NCBI GenBank assembly: GCA_021768705.1
Contig: JAETUG010000001.1
Span: forward strand, 1 to 64,000
DNA length: 64,000 nt
Direction of reading: 5' to 3'
DNA from: Bacillota bacterium
GTDB taxonomy: Bacteria; Bacillota; Clostridia; Lachnospirales; Anaerotignaceae
The translations under genes were made by a program, and so were the position numbers. The notes under the pieces were generated by a model, which ran no database searches, was not told the origin of the DNA, and worked only from the letters and a program-made list of their open reading frames with translations. Below are positions 35,290 through 45,321 of the stretch, piece by piece (positions within the stretch are counted from its first letter, which is position 1; every line of letters starts with the position of its first letter).

Positions 35290-38200
35290 TTAGAATAGGC
35301 TCAGCTGATTGGTTTCGGGGATGCCATCCAGCACGCTGTTTTCTTTCAGAAGATCGATCAGGGAACGTCCTAAAGAGGTGCGCTCCTTCAATTCCTCCAA
35401 GGTTTTGAATTCCCCGTCTTTCCTGCCCTCTACGATACTCTGGGCTGCATTGACGCCCAAGCCCTGCAGGGAACTGAAAGGCGGCAAAAGTCCGTTTTCT
35501 GTTGGAATAAAATTCTTTGCATCAGATTTATATAGATCGATAGGACAGAATTTGAATCCTCTGGCATAAAATTCAACGATAATTTCCAATACCGTCTGCT
35601 TATTTTTATCCTTCGCAGTAGCCTCCTGCCCCTTGGCATGGATCTCTTTGATGGCTTCCCTGGCAACTTCAATGCCCTTGCACATACAGGAGTAGTCAAA
35701 GTCGTCACAGGCTCGCACCGAAAAATAAGAAGCATAATAGGCTTCGGGGTAGTTTATTTTAAAATATGCAATACGAAACGCCATCATGACATAGGCCGCT
35801 GCATGGGCCTTCGGGAACATATATTTGATCTTTTGGCAGGATTCGATGTACCAATCCGGTACGTTTGCTGCCTTCATATCTGCAATATCCTCCTCTGTCA
35901 AGCCCTTCCCTTTTCTAACCTTCTCCATGATTTTAAAGGACTTCTTTTTTTCTACCCCTTTATTGATGAGGTAGATCATAATACTGTCACGGGTGGAAAT
36001 GGTCTCTTTCAGGGTAATCGTACCATTTTCGATCAAGGTCTGGGCATTGCCCAGCCATACATCTGTACCGTGGGAAAGGCCGGAAATACGCAGCAAGTCC
36101 GCAAAAGTCTTTGGTTTTGTATCCAAAAGCATCCCTCGAACGAATTTCGTACCAAATTCCGGAATACCCAATGTGCCGGTTTTACAGTTGATCTCCTCTG
36201 CTGTTACCCCTAATGCTGCCGGGGATTCAAAGAGAGACATGGTTTCCGGATCGCCCAAAGGTACATCCTGTGGATTTACTCCGGTTAAGTCATAAAGCAT
36301 TCGAATAACCGTAGGATCGTCGTGTCCCAGCAGGTCAAGTTTCAGCAAACGACCGGAGATGGAGTGGTAATCAAAATGGGTGGTTGTTACGGTGGAATTC
36401 ACGTCATTGGCAGGGCGTTGAATAGGACAAAATTCATGGATATCATGGTCGCTGGGAACGACCATCAGCCCACCGGGATGCTGCCCTGTCGTTCGCTTTA
36501 CCCCTGTACAACCCTCCGTCAGGCGGTTGATCTCTGCGTTATGAGGTGTAATTTCTCTGGCATCAAAATATTTTTTTACAAAACCATAAGCAGTCTTATC
36601 CGCTAATGTGCCAATGGTACCGGCTTTGAATACCTTACCTTTGCCAAACAGTTCTTCCGTATAGGCATGGGCCTGCTGCTGATAGTCCCCGGAGAAGTTC
36701 AGGTCGATATCAGGTTCCTTATCCCCTTCAAATCCAAGGAAGGTCTGGAAAGGAATATCATGTCCGTCTTTCCGCAGTTTTGTACCGCATACAGGACAAT
36801 CCTTGTCTGGCATATCGCATCCGCTGGCCTCTTCCATGGCATAAGCCTTCACCACATCCGATTCAAAATCAGAGTATTTGCAGTTGGGGCAAATGTAATG
36901 GGGCGGCAAGGAATTTACTTCAGTGATACCTGCCATATTTGCTGCAAAGGAGGAGCCTACAGAACCACGGGAGCCTACCAAATAGCCATCGGCAACGGAT
37001 TTCCATACCAGCTTCTGGGCGATGATATAAAGTACCGCATAACCGTTGCTAATGATGGAGTTCAGCTCTGTTTCCAGTCTGTCGCGGACGATTTCCGGCA
37101 GAGGATCACCGTAAATGGAGATGGCCTTATCCATGCAGATTTGCCGCAGTTCTTCATCCGCCCCTTCAATCTTGGGGGGAAAGGTTTCATCGGGAATAGG
37201 CTTGATCTTTTCGATCATATCTGCGATTTTATTTGTATTGGTGATAACGACCTCTCTGGCCTTTTCTTCACCCAAATAACTAAATTCCTTTAGCATTTCC
37301 TTTGTTGTTCGGAAATATAGGGGTGCCTGATTATCCGCATCAGCAAAGCCTTCCGCCGCCATAATGATCTTACGGAACGCCGCATCCTGAGGATCGATGA
37401 AATGAACGTCACAGGTAGCCACAACGAGCTTATTGTGTTCCTCTGCCAAAGAGACGATCCGTTTATTGATGTTGATAATATCCTCCATAGAGTTTACATT
37501 TTCCACTCTGGGAGAATCAATCATAAATTTATTGTTGCCCAAGGGTTGGATCTCCAGATAATCATAGAAATTTACCAGTTCTTCGATGACCTGTTTGGGC
37601 TTGTCCTCCAAAATGGCACGATAGAGTTCGCCCGCTTCGCAGGCACTGCCCAAAATCAGCCCTTCCCGATGCTGGATCAGCTTGCTTTTGGGAATACGGG
37701 GTCTGCGGAAGAAATAATCGATATGAGACAAAGAGATCAGCTCATACAGATTGCGCAGGCCAGTGTAATTCTGCGCCAAAATAATAGCATGATGGGCTTT
37801 CAGCTTTTTATAATTGATGGTCTGGCTGGCAAAAACATTGATATCGTCTACACGATAAATCTTCTTTTCCACCAGCATATCAATAAAGCGGAGGAACACC
37901 TCTGCTGTGGCCTCTGCATCATTCACTGCTCTGTGGTGCCCTTCCAAAGAAACGCCTAAATGTTCGCAAACGATATTCAATTTATGTTTATTCAGTTCCG
38001 GCAATAAGGAACGGGATAATTCGAGGGTATCCAGAACGGTGTTTTTCACTTCAATGCCACATTTCCGCTCCGCATTTACACGGATGAAGCCTGTATCAAA
38101 GTTGGCATTATGGGCAACCAAAACAGCATCACCGCAAAATTTCAAGAATTCCGGCAGGATATCCTGAATCACAGGTGCATCGGCAACCATATCATCGGTA

Positions 38201-39621
38201 ATACCTGTCAGCTTGGTGATTTCAGTGGAAATAGGCTTTTCGGGATTTACAAAGGTACTGAAACGGTCAATGATTTTACCGTCCTTTACCTTCACTGCGC
38301 CGATTTCCGTAATTCTTTCCGTTTCTCTGGAAAGCCCGGTTGTTTCAATGTCGAATACGACAAAGGTGTCATCCAAAGACTGTCCTCTGGGCATGGTTAC
38401 GACACTGCCCAAATCATCGATCAGATAAGCCTCCACACCATAAATGACTTTTAAGTCAGACTTTCCTACAGCATTCATGGCATCAGGGAAAGCCTGCACC
38501 ACGCCATGGTCGGTGATGGCAATGGCCTTATGCCCCCAAGCGATGGCACGTTCGATATATTTTTTAACATGGGTCACACCGTCCATGCTGCTCATCTGGG
38601 TATGCAGATGCAGCTCTACTCGCTTTTCTTCGGAATCATCCATGCGAGGTGCCGGTGCAGCGGCGGTCATGATATTTTTTGCCATAATATCGATTTCTTT
38701 TGTATATTTATCAAACTGCACTTCCCCTTGCACCCGAAGATATTTTCCCTTCTTGATCTTATCACTCAATTCCTGATCGAATACGCTTTTCTTTACAAAG
38801 AATTTGACCGTCGTAGAATCACTCAAGTCGGTAATATCGAAGGAAACGATGTATTTCTCACCCTTGATCTCCCTGGGCTCAATATTATAGATACTGCCTT
38901 CAATAATAACATTTTCCCCAACGATCTTTGTGTCGATGATCTTCATGTTGCTGCCATTGATTTCTTTCCCCAGCAGAATACCCTTGGAAACAGAAGAGGA
39001 AACAGCCGCCACTTCCGCATTGGCTTTTTCCTTGACTGCTTCTGCTTGGGTGGTGACGATCTGTCGGCTCAATTCTTCCAGTTTTTCCTGCTGTTTTTGC
39101 TCAAACAAAGCCCGTTCTTCCGCTGTAGTCTGTACGTTTTTGAACTGGATCATCAGATTCTGCCCTGTTTCCGTTTGAATCATTTTCATAATGGCATCAT
39201 CCAGATGTTTCTGAGCCAGATAGTAAGCCATATTGTTTTTTACGAAGATCTGCATCTTGTTATCAATGATTTTCCATTCCGCATCTGCAATAACGCCGGC
39301 ACAGACCTTGCTTTCGTGGCTCACCAGTGTTTTGATGCTTTCCCAATAGCCCTCTGCCAGAGCTTCGGGGCTTTGTTCTTCCAGTTCATATGTAATCTCA
39401 ATATCCACTTCCCGGATACCAGGCAGATTCTTCAGAAGCTCCCCTCTCAGGTCTTCCCATTTTTGCAGAGGGATGAGCTGTTTTGCCGAGATCTCCATGC
39501 TGATATTACGTTCTTTTTTATGAATCGTTAGTTTTCGAACTTCTGTACCCTGAAAAGCTTCCTGTACTGCCAGAGATAATGAAATTTTCTGAAATACAGT
39601 TTCAAAATTCTGTGCGGTCAC
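35290..39621 (-). CDS. polC: DNA polymerase III subunit alpha, PolC type
   Basis: The main replicative polymerase of low-GC Gram-positives, 1443 residues. Order: N-terminal and OB domains, PHP domain (HLHTQMSSMDGVTH, AITDHGVVQAFPDA) interrupted by a DEDDh 3'-5' exonuclease (FVVFDIETTGLSRE ... HRAVNDAEATA), a second PHP part, a Cys4 zinc site (CPNC ... CPVC), then palm and fingers (EPDIDLNFSGDYQ holds catalytic aspartates). The start is GTG 39621, preceded by AAAGGAGGG. It ends the long rpsB-to-polC gene series, as in many Firmicutes, and lies 37 bases after ispG. Confidence 0.98.
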   Translation of the reverse strand: MTAQNFETVFQKISLSLAVQEAFQGTEVRKLTIHKKERNISMEISAKQLIPLQKWEDLRGELLKNLPGIREVDIEITYELEEQSPEALAEGYWESIKTLVSHESKVCAGVIADAEWKIIDNKMQIFVKNNMAYYLAQKHLDDAIMKMIQTETGQNLMIQFKNVQTTAEERALFEQKQQEKLEELSRQIVTTQAEAVKEKANAEVAAVSSSVSKGILLGKEINGSNMKIIDTKIVGENVIIEGSIYNIEPREIKGEKYIVSFDITDLSDSTTVKFFVKKSVFDQELSDKIKKGKYLRVQGEVQFDKYTKEIDIMAKNIMTAAAPAPRMDDSEEKRVELHLHTQMSSMDGVTHVKKYIERAIAWGHKAIAITDHGVVQAFPDAMNAVGKSDLKVIYGVEAYLIDDLGSVVTMPRGQSLDDTFVVFDIETTGLSRETERITEIGAVKVKDGKIIDRFSTFVNPEKPISTEITKLTGITDDMVADAPVIQDILPEFLKFCGDAVLVAHNANFDTGFIRVNAERKCGIEVKNTVLDTLELSRSLLPELNKHKLNIVCEHLGVSLEGHHRAVNDAEATAEVFLRFIDMLVEKKIYRVDDINVFASQTINYKKLKAHHAIILAQNYTGLRNLYELISLSHIDYFFRRPRIPKSKLIQHREGLILGSACEAGELYRAILEDKPKQVIEELVNFYDYLEIQPLGNNKFMIDSPRVENVNSMEDIININKRIVSLAEEHNKLVVATCDVHFIDPQDAAFRKIIMAAEGFADADNQAPLYFRTTKEMLKEFSYLGEEKAREVVITNTNKIADMIEKIKPIPDETFPPKIEGADEELRQICMDKAISIYGDPLPEIVRDRLETELNSIISNGYAVLYIIAQKLVWKSVADGYLVGSRGSVGSSFAANMAGITEVNSLPPHYICPNCKYSDFESDVVKAYAMEEASGCDMPDKDCPVCGTKLRKDGHDIPFQTFLGFEGDKEPDIDLNFSGDYQQQAHAYTEELFGKGKVFKAGTIGTLADKTAYGFVKKYFDAREITPHNAEINRLTEGCTGVKRTTGQHPGGLMVVPSDHDIHEFCPIQRPANDVNSTVTTTHFDYHSISGRLLKLDLLGHDDPTVIRMLYDLTGVNPQDVPLGDPETMSLFESPAALGVTAEEINCKTGTLGIPEFGTKFVRGMLLDTKPKTFADLLRISGLSHGTDVWLGNAQTLIENGTITLKETISTRDSIMIYLINKGVEKKKSFKIMEKVRKGKGLTEEDIADMKAANVPDWYIESCQKIKYMFPKAHAAAYVMMAFRIAYFKINYPEAYYASYFSVRACDDFDYSCMCKGIEVAREAIKEIHAKGQEATAKDKNKQTVLEIIVEFYARGFKFCPIDLYKSDAKNFIPTENGLLPPFSSLQGLGVNAAQSIVEGRKDGEFKTLEELKERTSLGRSLIDLLKENSVLDGIPETNQLSLF

Positions 39622-39658
39622 CGCTCTCCCTCCTTTCTCTTCAAAAACCGAACCATCA

Positions 39659-40708
39659 TCAGGCTTTTTCGATCTCTTCCATCAAAGCCAAAACCAGCTC
39701 GTCCTCCTGCACCTTACGAATGATCTCCCCTTTTTTGAACACCAGTCCAACGCCTTTGCCGCCGGCAATGCCCAGATCGGCTTCCCTGGCTTCACCGGGA
39801 CCATTTACCACACAGCCCATGACTGCTACTTTGAGATTTTTATCGATATGTCTGCATTTTTCTTCCACTTCATTGGCAATGGAGATCAGATCGATCTCTG
39901 TTCTGCCGCAAGTGGGACAAGATACAAATTCGATGCCGAATTTTCTAAGTCCAAGGCTTTTCAAAATTTCTCTGCCCGCTTTGATCTCCTCTACAGGGTC
40001 GCCTGTCAGAGAAACACGAATGGTATCGCCAATGCCCATAGCCAAAATTGTGCCGATGCCAACGGCAGATTTGATGGTGCCTGCATAAGGTGTGCCTGCT
40101 TCGGTGATGCCAACATGGATGGGATAAGGAATGGCTTTGGAAAGCAGGCGATAGGCCTCGATGGAGAAAGGAACATCGGATGCTTTGATCGAAACCACAA
40201 TATCATAAAATTCATATTTTTCAAGAATACGCACATGCTTCAATGCGCTTTCCACCAGCCCCTGGGGCGTTACACCGCCGTATTTTTCCACCAATTCCTT
40301 TTCCAGAGAACCGCTGTTGACACCGATACGGATGGGGATATGCTTTTCTTTCGCCATTTCTACCACCTGACGGATGCGATCCTCGTCACCAATATTACCG
40401 GGGTTGATACGAACTTTATCGATACCCAGCTCCATGACGCGCAGGGCCAGTCTGTAGTCAAAATGAATATCTGCTACCAATGGGATATGGATGCGCTTCT
40501 TGATCTCCTCAATGGCATCTGCCGCCGCCATATCAGGAATAGCCACACGCACCAGTTCGCACCCTGCTTCTTCCAGCTTCAAGATCTGTGCTACTGTGGC
40601 ATCCACATCTCTTGTGTCTGTGTTGCACATGGACTGAAGGATGACGGGGTTCTTTCCGCCCAGCATCAAATTCCCTACTTTGACTTCTCTTGTCAGTTTT
40701 CTTTCCAT
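39659..40708 (-). CDS. ispG: 4-hydroxy-3-methylbut-2-enyl diphosphate synthase (flavodoxin)
   Basis: Makes HMBPP from MEcPP in the MEP isoprenoid pathway (349 residues). A TIM-barrel part ([15 protein letters not shown]) is followed by the 4Fe-4S domain with [14 protein letters not shown] and [17 protein letters not shown], giving three cysteine ligands and the conserved Glu. With dxr, four genes away, it ties isoprenoid supply to uppS, which uses the products. GTAGGAGG precedes the ATG. Confidence 0.97.
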   Translation of the reverse strand: MERKLTREVKVGNLMLGGKNPVILQSMCNTDTRDVDATVAQILKLEEAGCELVRVAIPDMAAADAIEEIKKRIHIPLVADIHFDYRLALRVMELGIDKVRINPGNIGDEDRIRQVVEMAKEKHIPIRIGVNSGSLEKELVEKYGGVTPQGLVESALKHVRILEKYEFYDIVVSIKASDVPFSIEAYRLLSKAIPYPIHVGITEAGTPYAGTIKSAVGIGTILAMGIGDTIRVSLTGDPVEEIKAGREILKSLGLRKFGIEFVSCPTCGRTEIDLISIANEVEEKCRHIDKNLKVAVMGCVVNGPGEAREADLGIAGGKGVGLVFKKGEIIRKVQEDELVLALMEEIEKA

Positions 40709-40803
40709 TTTCTTGCCTCCTACTGTCTCCAGAAGATATTATCTTTTGGAAACGCAAACTCAAGATCGAAACTTTTTTCATTCTTATATTTTTGAATCCA
40801 GAA

Positions 40804-40827
40804 AACGCCTAATTCTCATTAGGCGTT
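40804..40827 (-). terminator. Intercistronic hairpin between rseP and ispG
   Basis: AACGCCTAAT-TCTC-ATTAGGCGTT, a 10-bp perfect stem. The T tract on the minus strand is short (TTTTC), so it may act in processing or partial termination. Confidence 0.5.
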
Positions 40828-40836
40828 CTTTCTTGT

Positions 40837-41913
40837 CTATATGATAAATTTTGAGATATCTCCCAGAATAACGAACGCCATCAACCCCATCAGGAACATA
40901 AACCCAAGGAACTGCAGCTTCGCTTCTGTTTCCACATCCATCGGCTTTCTTCGGATGGCTTCGATCAGAAGGAATAAGATACGCCCGCCATCCAATGCGG
41001 GAATAGGAAATAGGTTTAGTACACCTAAATTGGCGCTCAGTACCGCGCCAATATAAACGACATTCTGGATCGCCGCTTTCAGGCTGTATTCCAAACCGGC
41101 CTCATAGCTGTCCCCCACCATTTTGAAAATAGCAATGGGGCCGCCATATTCATCGCTTTCCGCTGTAAATGTGAATACCCGCAGCAAGCCTTCCGCTGTC
41201 ATTTTCACATAGTTAATCATGGCAAAATAGCTATAATGGGCAGTTTCGCCAACGCTCATTTTTTCGTAGCCCTCTGCTTCTTCTGCAAAAAGGCCACTGT
41301 AGATTTGAGGACTGAAGCCGATGAGATATCTGCCGGATGCTTCATCCAGTTTCGGCTGCAGTTCATATTTATAGTGCTGATCATCCTTTCCGATGACATC
41401 CAAAAGGATGGTTTCCCCACGGTTCTGCTGGAGGATATATTGCAGTTCGTCATAGATATGGATGGTCTTCCCATCAATCTTTTTAATGACATCTCCTGCT
41501 TCCAATCCGATCTCCGCTGCTGCGGAATCCGGCAAAACTTCGCGGATTTCCGGTGTTGCCGTAAAGCTGGTACAGGTCAGACCGAAAATCATAATAAACG
41601 CCAAAATAAAGTTCATAAAAGGCCCTGCTGCCATAACAGCCAACCGCACACCGATGGATTTGCTTAGAAAAGACGTAGAACTGGGGGCAACTCCTTCTTC
41701 CGTTTCCCCTTCCATCCGGCAGAAACCGCCCAGGGGCAGCGCACGAAGGCTATACTCCGTATCGCCTTTCCTGCGGGAACAAATCTTTGGGCCCATACCA
41801 ATGGCAAATTCCTGCACACAGATACCGCTTTTCTTTGCAACGATGAAATGCCCAAATTCATGGGCAACGACCAAAACACTAAGAAGAATAATTGTAATCA
41901 ATAACGAGGAAAT
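40837..41913 (-). CDS. rseP: Site-2 intramembrane metalloprotease RseP, probable AUU start
   Basis: Cuts membrane-bound substrates such as anti-sigma factors or signal peptides. The zinc motif HEFGH in the first helix, a PDZ domain (about 110-190, GLEAGDVIKKIDG) and the third zinc ligand in NLFPIPALDGGRI are intact. The start is unclear: the frame has TTG 41928 and GTG 41922, but the only good ribosome binding site, GGAGGT (41926-41921), is placed 7 bases before ATT at 41913. That would give an N-terminus (MSSLLITIILLSVLVVAHEFGH-like) of normal family length. The zinc ligands and PDZ are independent of this choice. It lies between dxr and ispG. Confidence 0.93.
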   Translation of the reverse strand: MSSLLITIILLSVLVVAHEFGHFIVAKKSGICVQEFAIGMGPKICSRRKGDTEYSLRALPLGGFCRMEGETEEGVAPSSTSFLSKSIGVRLAVMAAGPFMNFILAFIMIFGLTCTSFTATPEIREVLPDSAAAEIGLEAGDVIKKIDGKTIHIYDELQYILQQNRGETILLDVIGKDDQHYKYELQPKLDEASGRYLIGFSPQIYSGLFAEEAEGYEKMSVGETAHYSYFAMINYVKMTAEGLLRVFTFTAESDEYGGPIAIFKMVGDSYEAGLEYSLKAAIQNVVYIGAVLSANLGVLNLFPIPALDGGRILFLLIEAIRRKPMDVETEAKLQFLGFMFLMGLMAFVILGDISKFII

Positions 41914-41937
41914 CTTCCCCACCTCCAAATAGATTTA

Positions 41938-43083
41938 TCAGAAGCTTACCTTTTTGGCATAGGCTTTTGCCCATGCATCTGCTTCCAGCAAATCTTCTAA
42001 AGTATATTCATATTTGACAGTATATGCATCCATAGTCTGTTCTATCAATGCGGGAATCTGTAGGAAGGAAATCTCTCCCTTCAGAAAGCGGGCAACCGCC
42101 ACCTCATTAGCTCCATTGAGCACCGCAGGCAAGGTGCCGCCTGTTTTCAAGGCGCGATAGGCCAGAGATAGACATTTGAATGTATCCATGTCAGGTTTAT
42201 CAAAGGTCAAATTGCTGCGCTGTGCAAAATCAACACGAGGAAAAGGATTTTTCACACGCTTTGGATAGGTCAGCGCATATTGGATGGGCACACGCATATC
42301 AGGTTCGCCCAACTGCGCGATGATGGCACCATCTTCATATTCCACGGCAGAATGAACGATGCTCTGGGGATGAATCAGGACTTCGATCTGATCCACATCC
42401 ACGTCGAACAGCCATTTTGCCTCCATCACTTCCAGTCCTTTATTCATCAGCGTTGCGGAATCAATGGTAATCTTTTTTCCCATGCTCCAGTTAGGGTGAG
42501 CCAATGCATCAGCCGCAGTCACATGCTCCAGTTCCTCTCTTTTTTTCCCACGGAAAGGACCGCCGGAAGCAGTCAGTAGGATACGCTGGATCCTATTTCC
42601 CGTGTTTCCCTGCAAAGACTGAAAAATAGCGGAGTGTTCGCTGTCTACAGGATAGATATGGATATGGTGCTTCTTTGCCAAGTCCATGACCAGCTGACCT
42701 GCAGAAACCAGCGTTTCCTTATTGGCCAGAGCAATATTTTTGCCTGCACGGATGGCTTCAAAAGTCGGTTTCAAACCAATGTTGCCCACAACGGATGTTA
42801 CAACTGTATCCACGCCCTCGTAAGTAGCCGCTTCCACCAGGCCATCCATACCACTGACGATACGGATCTTCTGATCTGCTAGCCTGCCCTTCAATATCTC
42901 TGCGTTTTTTTCATTCATGACAGCCACCAATTCTGGGTGGAATTTTCTAGCCTGCTTTTCCAGCAGATCGATATTGCTGTTGCCGGTGATTGCCATAACT
43001 TTGATATTCTCTAAATTTTCAACTACTTCCAGGGTCTGGGTACCGATGGAACCGGTAGACCCTAAAATAGAAATTTTTCTCAT
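41938..43083 (-). CDS. dxr: 1-deoxy-D-xylulose 5-phosphate reductoisomerase
   Basis: Converts DXP to MEP, the first committed step of the MEP pathway (NADPH, divalent metal). In 381 residues: ILGSTGSIGTQTLEVV nucleotide fold, ANKETLVSAG, PVDSEHSAIFQ (metal ligands Asp and Glu), LTASGGPF, and MNKGLEVMEA. GAAGGTG precedes the ATG. It is separated from cdsA by 21 bases and followed closely by rseP. Confidence 0.98.
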   Translation of the reverse strand: MRKISILGSTGSIGTQTLEVVENLENIKVMAITGNSNIDLLEKQARKFHPELVAVMNEKNAEILKGRLADQKIRIVSGMDGLVEAATYEGVDTVVTSVVGNIGLKPTFEAIRAGKNIALANKETLVSAGQLVMDLAKKHHIHIYPVDSEHSAIFQSLQGNTGNRIQRILLTASGGPFRGKKREELEHVTAADALAHPNWSMGKKITIDSATLMNKGLEVMEAKWLFDVDVDQIEVLIHPQSIVHSAVEYEDGAIIAQLGEPDMRVPIQYALTYPKRVKNPFPRVDFAQRSNLTFDKPDMDTFKCLSLAYRALKTGGTLPAVLNGANEVAVARFLKGEISFLQIPALIEQTMDAYTVKYEYTLEDLLEADAWAKAYAKKVSF

Positions 43084-43104
43084 TCTTACACCTTCATTTA
43101 TTGT

Positions 43105-43917
43105 TTATACCTGAATCAGGAACAACATAATATAGTATAGCACCGGCGCAGTCAGGATGACACTGTCAAATCGATCCAATACACCGCCGTGACCGGGCAT
43201 CAGATTGCCATAGTCCTTGATGCCTGTCTGCCGTTTGATAGAGGATGCCGCCAGATCGCCGATCTGCGCCAAAAAAGAACCAAAGAACCCGGTCAAACCG
43301 CAAAGAAGCAGTACGTTGACCCCATCCAGAGGATAGTATCTATTGATCCAAAGGCCATAGAGAACAGACAATACTGTAGCTGTAATGACCCCACCGACAG
43401 AGCCTTCGATGGTCTTTTTGGGGCTCAGGGCAGGACACAGCTTATGCTTGCCCAGGAAATAGCCTGTGAAATATGCCCCTGTGTCACAGCCGAAAGCAGT
43501 GATGAATACCAGCCAGACCAGCAGCTTCCCATGGGTATATTCCCGAATCAGATATACATGGGACAGCAGGAAACAGGCATAAAAGAAGCCAAAAAACGCC
43601 GTCATAACTTCTTTATTATTGGTATGCTGATAGCGCAATACGCTGTAGATCAGCAGAGCAATCACAAAGGCCGAAACAAATACACTGAAAAAATTGCTCG
43701 TATAGATGATTTCATCTATGAAAACCATATAAAATACACCAAATAGCTCGGAAATGTCGTATGCGCCCTTTCTTTCCTTAGAAAACGCTCTATAAAATTC
43801 TCGCATCCCAATGATACCAAGAAGCAGGATGCCCACATGGAGCCAATTGCCACCGCTGACAACAATAAAAATCAGCAGAGGCAAAGCAACCAGAGCAGAA
43901 ATAATTCTCGTTTTCAT
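43105..43917 (-). CDS. cdsA: Phosphatidate cytidylyltransferase
   Basis: Makes CDP-diacylglycerol from phosphatidate and CTP at the membrane. In 270 residues it has about seven to eight hydrophobic helices and the family signature SSIKRQTGIKDYGNLMPGHG followed by G-V-L-D-R-x-D with metal-binding aspartates. GAGGTG precedes the ATG. It is 11 bases downstream of uppS. Confidence 0.96.
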   Translation of the reverse strand: MKTRIISALVALPLLIFIVVSGGNWLHVGILLLGIIGMREFYRAFSKERKGAYDISELFGVFYMVFIDEIIYTSNFFSVFVSAFVIALLIYSVLRYQHTNNKEVMTAFFGFFYACFLLSHVYLIREYTHGKLLVWLVFITAFGCDTGAYFTGYFLGKHKLCPALSPKKTIEGSVGGVITATVLSVLYGLWINRYYPLDGVNVLLLCGLTGFFGSFLAQIGDLAASSIKRQTGIKDYGNLMPGHGGVLDRFDSVILTAPVLYYIMLFLIQV

Positions 43918-43928
43918 ATCGCGTCACC

Positions 43929-44675
43929 TCATTTCAGTCTGCCGCCAAAACGACGTTCTCTATTCTGGTAATAATAGATGGCTTTTTCCAGTTCTTTTTT
44001 ATCAAAATCAGGCCAGAGTACTTCGGAAAAATAAAATTCGGAATAAGCGATCTGCCACAACAGGAAATTACTGATGCGTTCCTCGCCGCTGGTACGGATC
44101 ATCAACTCAGGATCGGGCGTACCTGCAGTATCCAGCGCATTGGTGATAACGTCTTCCGTTACATCTGCAGGATGCAATCTGCCTGCAGCCACATCTTCTG
44201 CGATTTTTCCTACGGCACGGCGCAGTTCATCCCTACCGCCGTAGTTCAGAGCGATATGAACAAACAAACCTGTTTTCTCTTTTGAAATTTCTTCGATCTC
44301 CAGAATGCTTTCCTGAATATCCTTGTCCAAACGAGTGATATCACCGATGACATCCATACGAACGTTATCCTTCAGAAATTTCTTGAAATAGTTTTTCAGA
44401 TACATCCGCAGCAAATCCATGATGGCGCCGACTTCTTCTTCGGAACGTTTCCAGTTTTCCGTGGAAAAAGCATATACAGTCAGATGCTCCAGCCCCATAT
44501 CCTTCGCTGCGTAAATGATTTTCTCCAATGCTTCCGCACCGGCTTTATGGCCTGCCTTTCTGGGCAGGGAACGTTTTGTTGCCCATCTGCCGTTACCATC
44601 CATGATGATGGCGATGTGCTTGGGCATTTTATCGGGATTCAGTTCGTAGGAACTGGTTTCTTTTCCAAAAAACAT
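43929..44675 (-). CDS. uppS: Undecaprenyl diphosphate synthase (isoprenyl transferase)
   Basis: Adds cis-isoprene units to farnesyl diphosphate to form the C55 wall carrier lipid. In 248 residues: the catalytic IIMDGNGRWATKR, the GHKAG helix, AFSTENWKRS, and the C-terminal LMIRTSGEERISNFLLWQ with substrate-binding arginines. ATG 44675 follows GGGAGG by 6 bases; an in-frame GTG/ATG at 44720 lies within an intercistronic hairpin. Confidence 0.97.
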   Translation of the reverse strand: MFFGKETSSYELNPDKMPKHIAIIMDGNGRWATKRSLPRKAGHKAGAEALEKIIYAAKDMGLEHLTVYAFSTENWKRSEEEVGAIMDLLRMYLKNYFKKFLKDNVRMDVIGDITRLDKDIQESILEIEEISKEKTGLFVHIALNYGGRDELRRAVGKIAEDVAAGRLHPADVTEDVITNALDTAGTPDPELMIRTSGEERISNFLLWQIAYSEFYFSEVLWPDFDKKELEKAIYYYQNRERRFGGRLK

Positions 44676-44695
44676 AATTGCCTCCCTGTAACAAA

Positions 44696-44718
44696 GCCCC
44701 TCTCCGAAGAAGAGGGGC
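44696..44718 (-). terminator. Intercistronic hairpin between frr and uppS
   Basis: GCCCCTCT and AGAGGGGC with a 7-base loop; the minus strand then reads TTTGTT. A weak terminator or processing site. Confidence 0.45.
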
Positions 44719-44734
44719 ATGGATATTCCAATGA

Positions 44735-45292
44735 TTACACTGTAAGGATATCCTTACTTTTTGCTTCAGCTTTTGTGTCGATTTCAGCAACATATTTATC
44801 TGTCAGTTTCTGTGTTTCTTCTTCCAGGTCTTTCAGCTGATCTTCTGTGAGCTCTTTTGCTTTTTCTGCCTTTTTAAAAGACTCCATAGCGTCTCTTCTG
44901 ATGTTTCTGATGGCAACTTTAGAAGCTTCTGCTTTTTTCTTAACGTCCTTTGTCAGTTCTTTACGTCTTTCTTCTGTCAGTTCGGGGAATACCAGACGGA
45001 TCACTTTACCATCGTTGTTGGGGTTAATACCCAATTCAGACATATTGATGGCTTTTTCGATGGCTTTCAGCAGGGATGTATCCCAAGGCTGGATCTGCAG
45101 CAGACGAGGTTCGGGAACGGAAATATTACCAACCTGATTCAGGGGAGTAGGTGTACCATAATAGTCTACTGTGATCTTATCCAAAACATGGGGGTTTGCA
45201 CGACCAGCGCGGATTGTGCTGTAATCACTGTCCAAAGCTGCCAGTGTTTTTTTCATTTTTTCTTCATAAGGTTTTGTCAGTTCAGATGCCAT
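44735..45292 (-). CDS. frr: Ribosome recycling factor
   Basis: Splits post-termination ribosomes together with EF-G. The length of 185 residues is standard. The first helix [16 protein letters not shown] and the domain II region [20 protein letters not shown] are highly conserved, and [20 protein letters not shown] is the third long helix. AGGAGG precedes the ATG. It is 29 bases after pyrH. Confidence 0.98.
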   Translation of the reverse strand: MASELTKPYEEKMKKTLAALDSDYSTIRAGRANPHVLDKITVDYYGTPTPLNQVGNISVPEPRLLQIQPWDTSLLKAIEKAINMSELGINPNNDGKVIRLVFPELTEERRKELTKDVKKKAEASKVAIRNIRRDAMESFKKAEKAKELTEDQLKDLEEETQKLTDKYVAEIDTKAEAKSKDILTV

Positions 45293-45321
45293 AATTTATT
45301 CCTCCTGTGATAACAAAATCT

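Noticed and set aside
38506-39531. 341-codon frame opposite polC
   Set aside because: Shadow of polC; no initiation signals and no recognisable domain.
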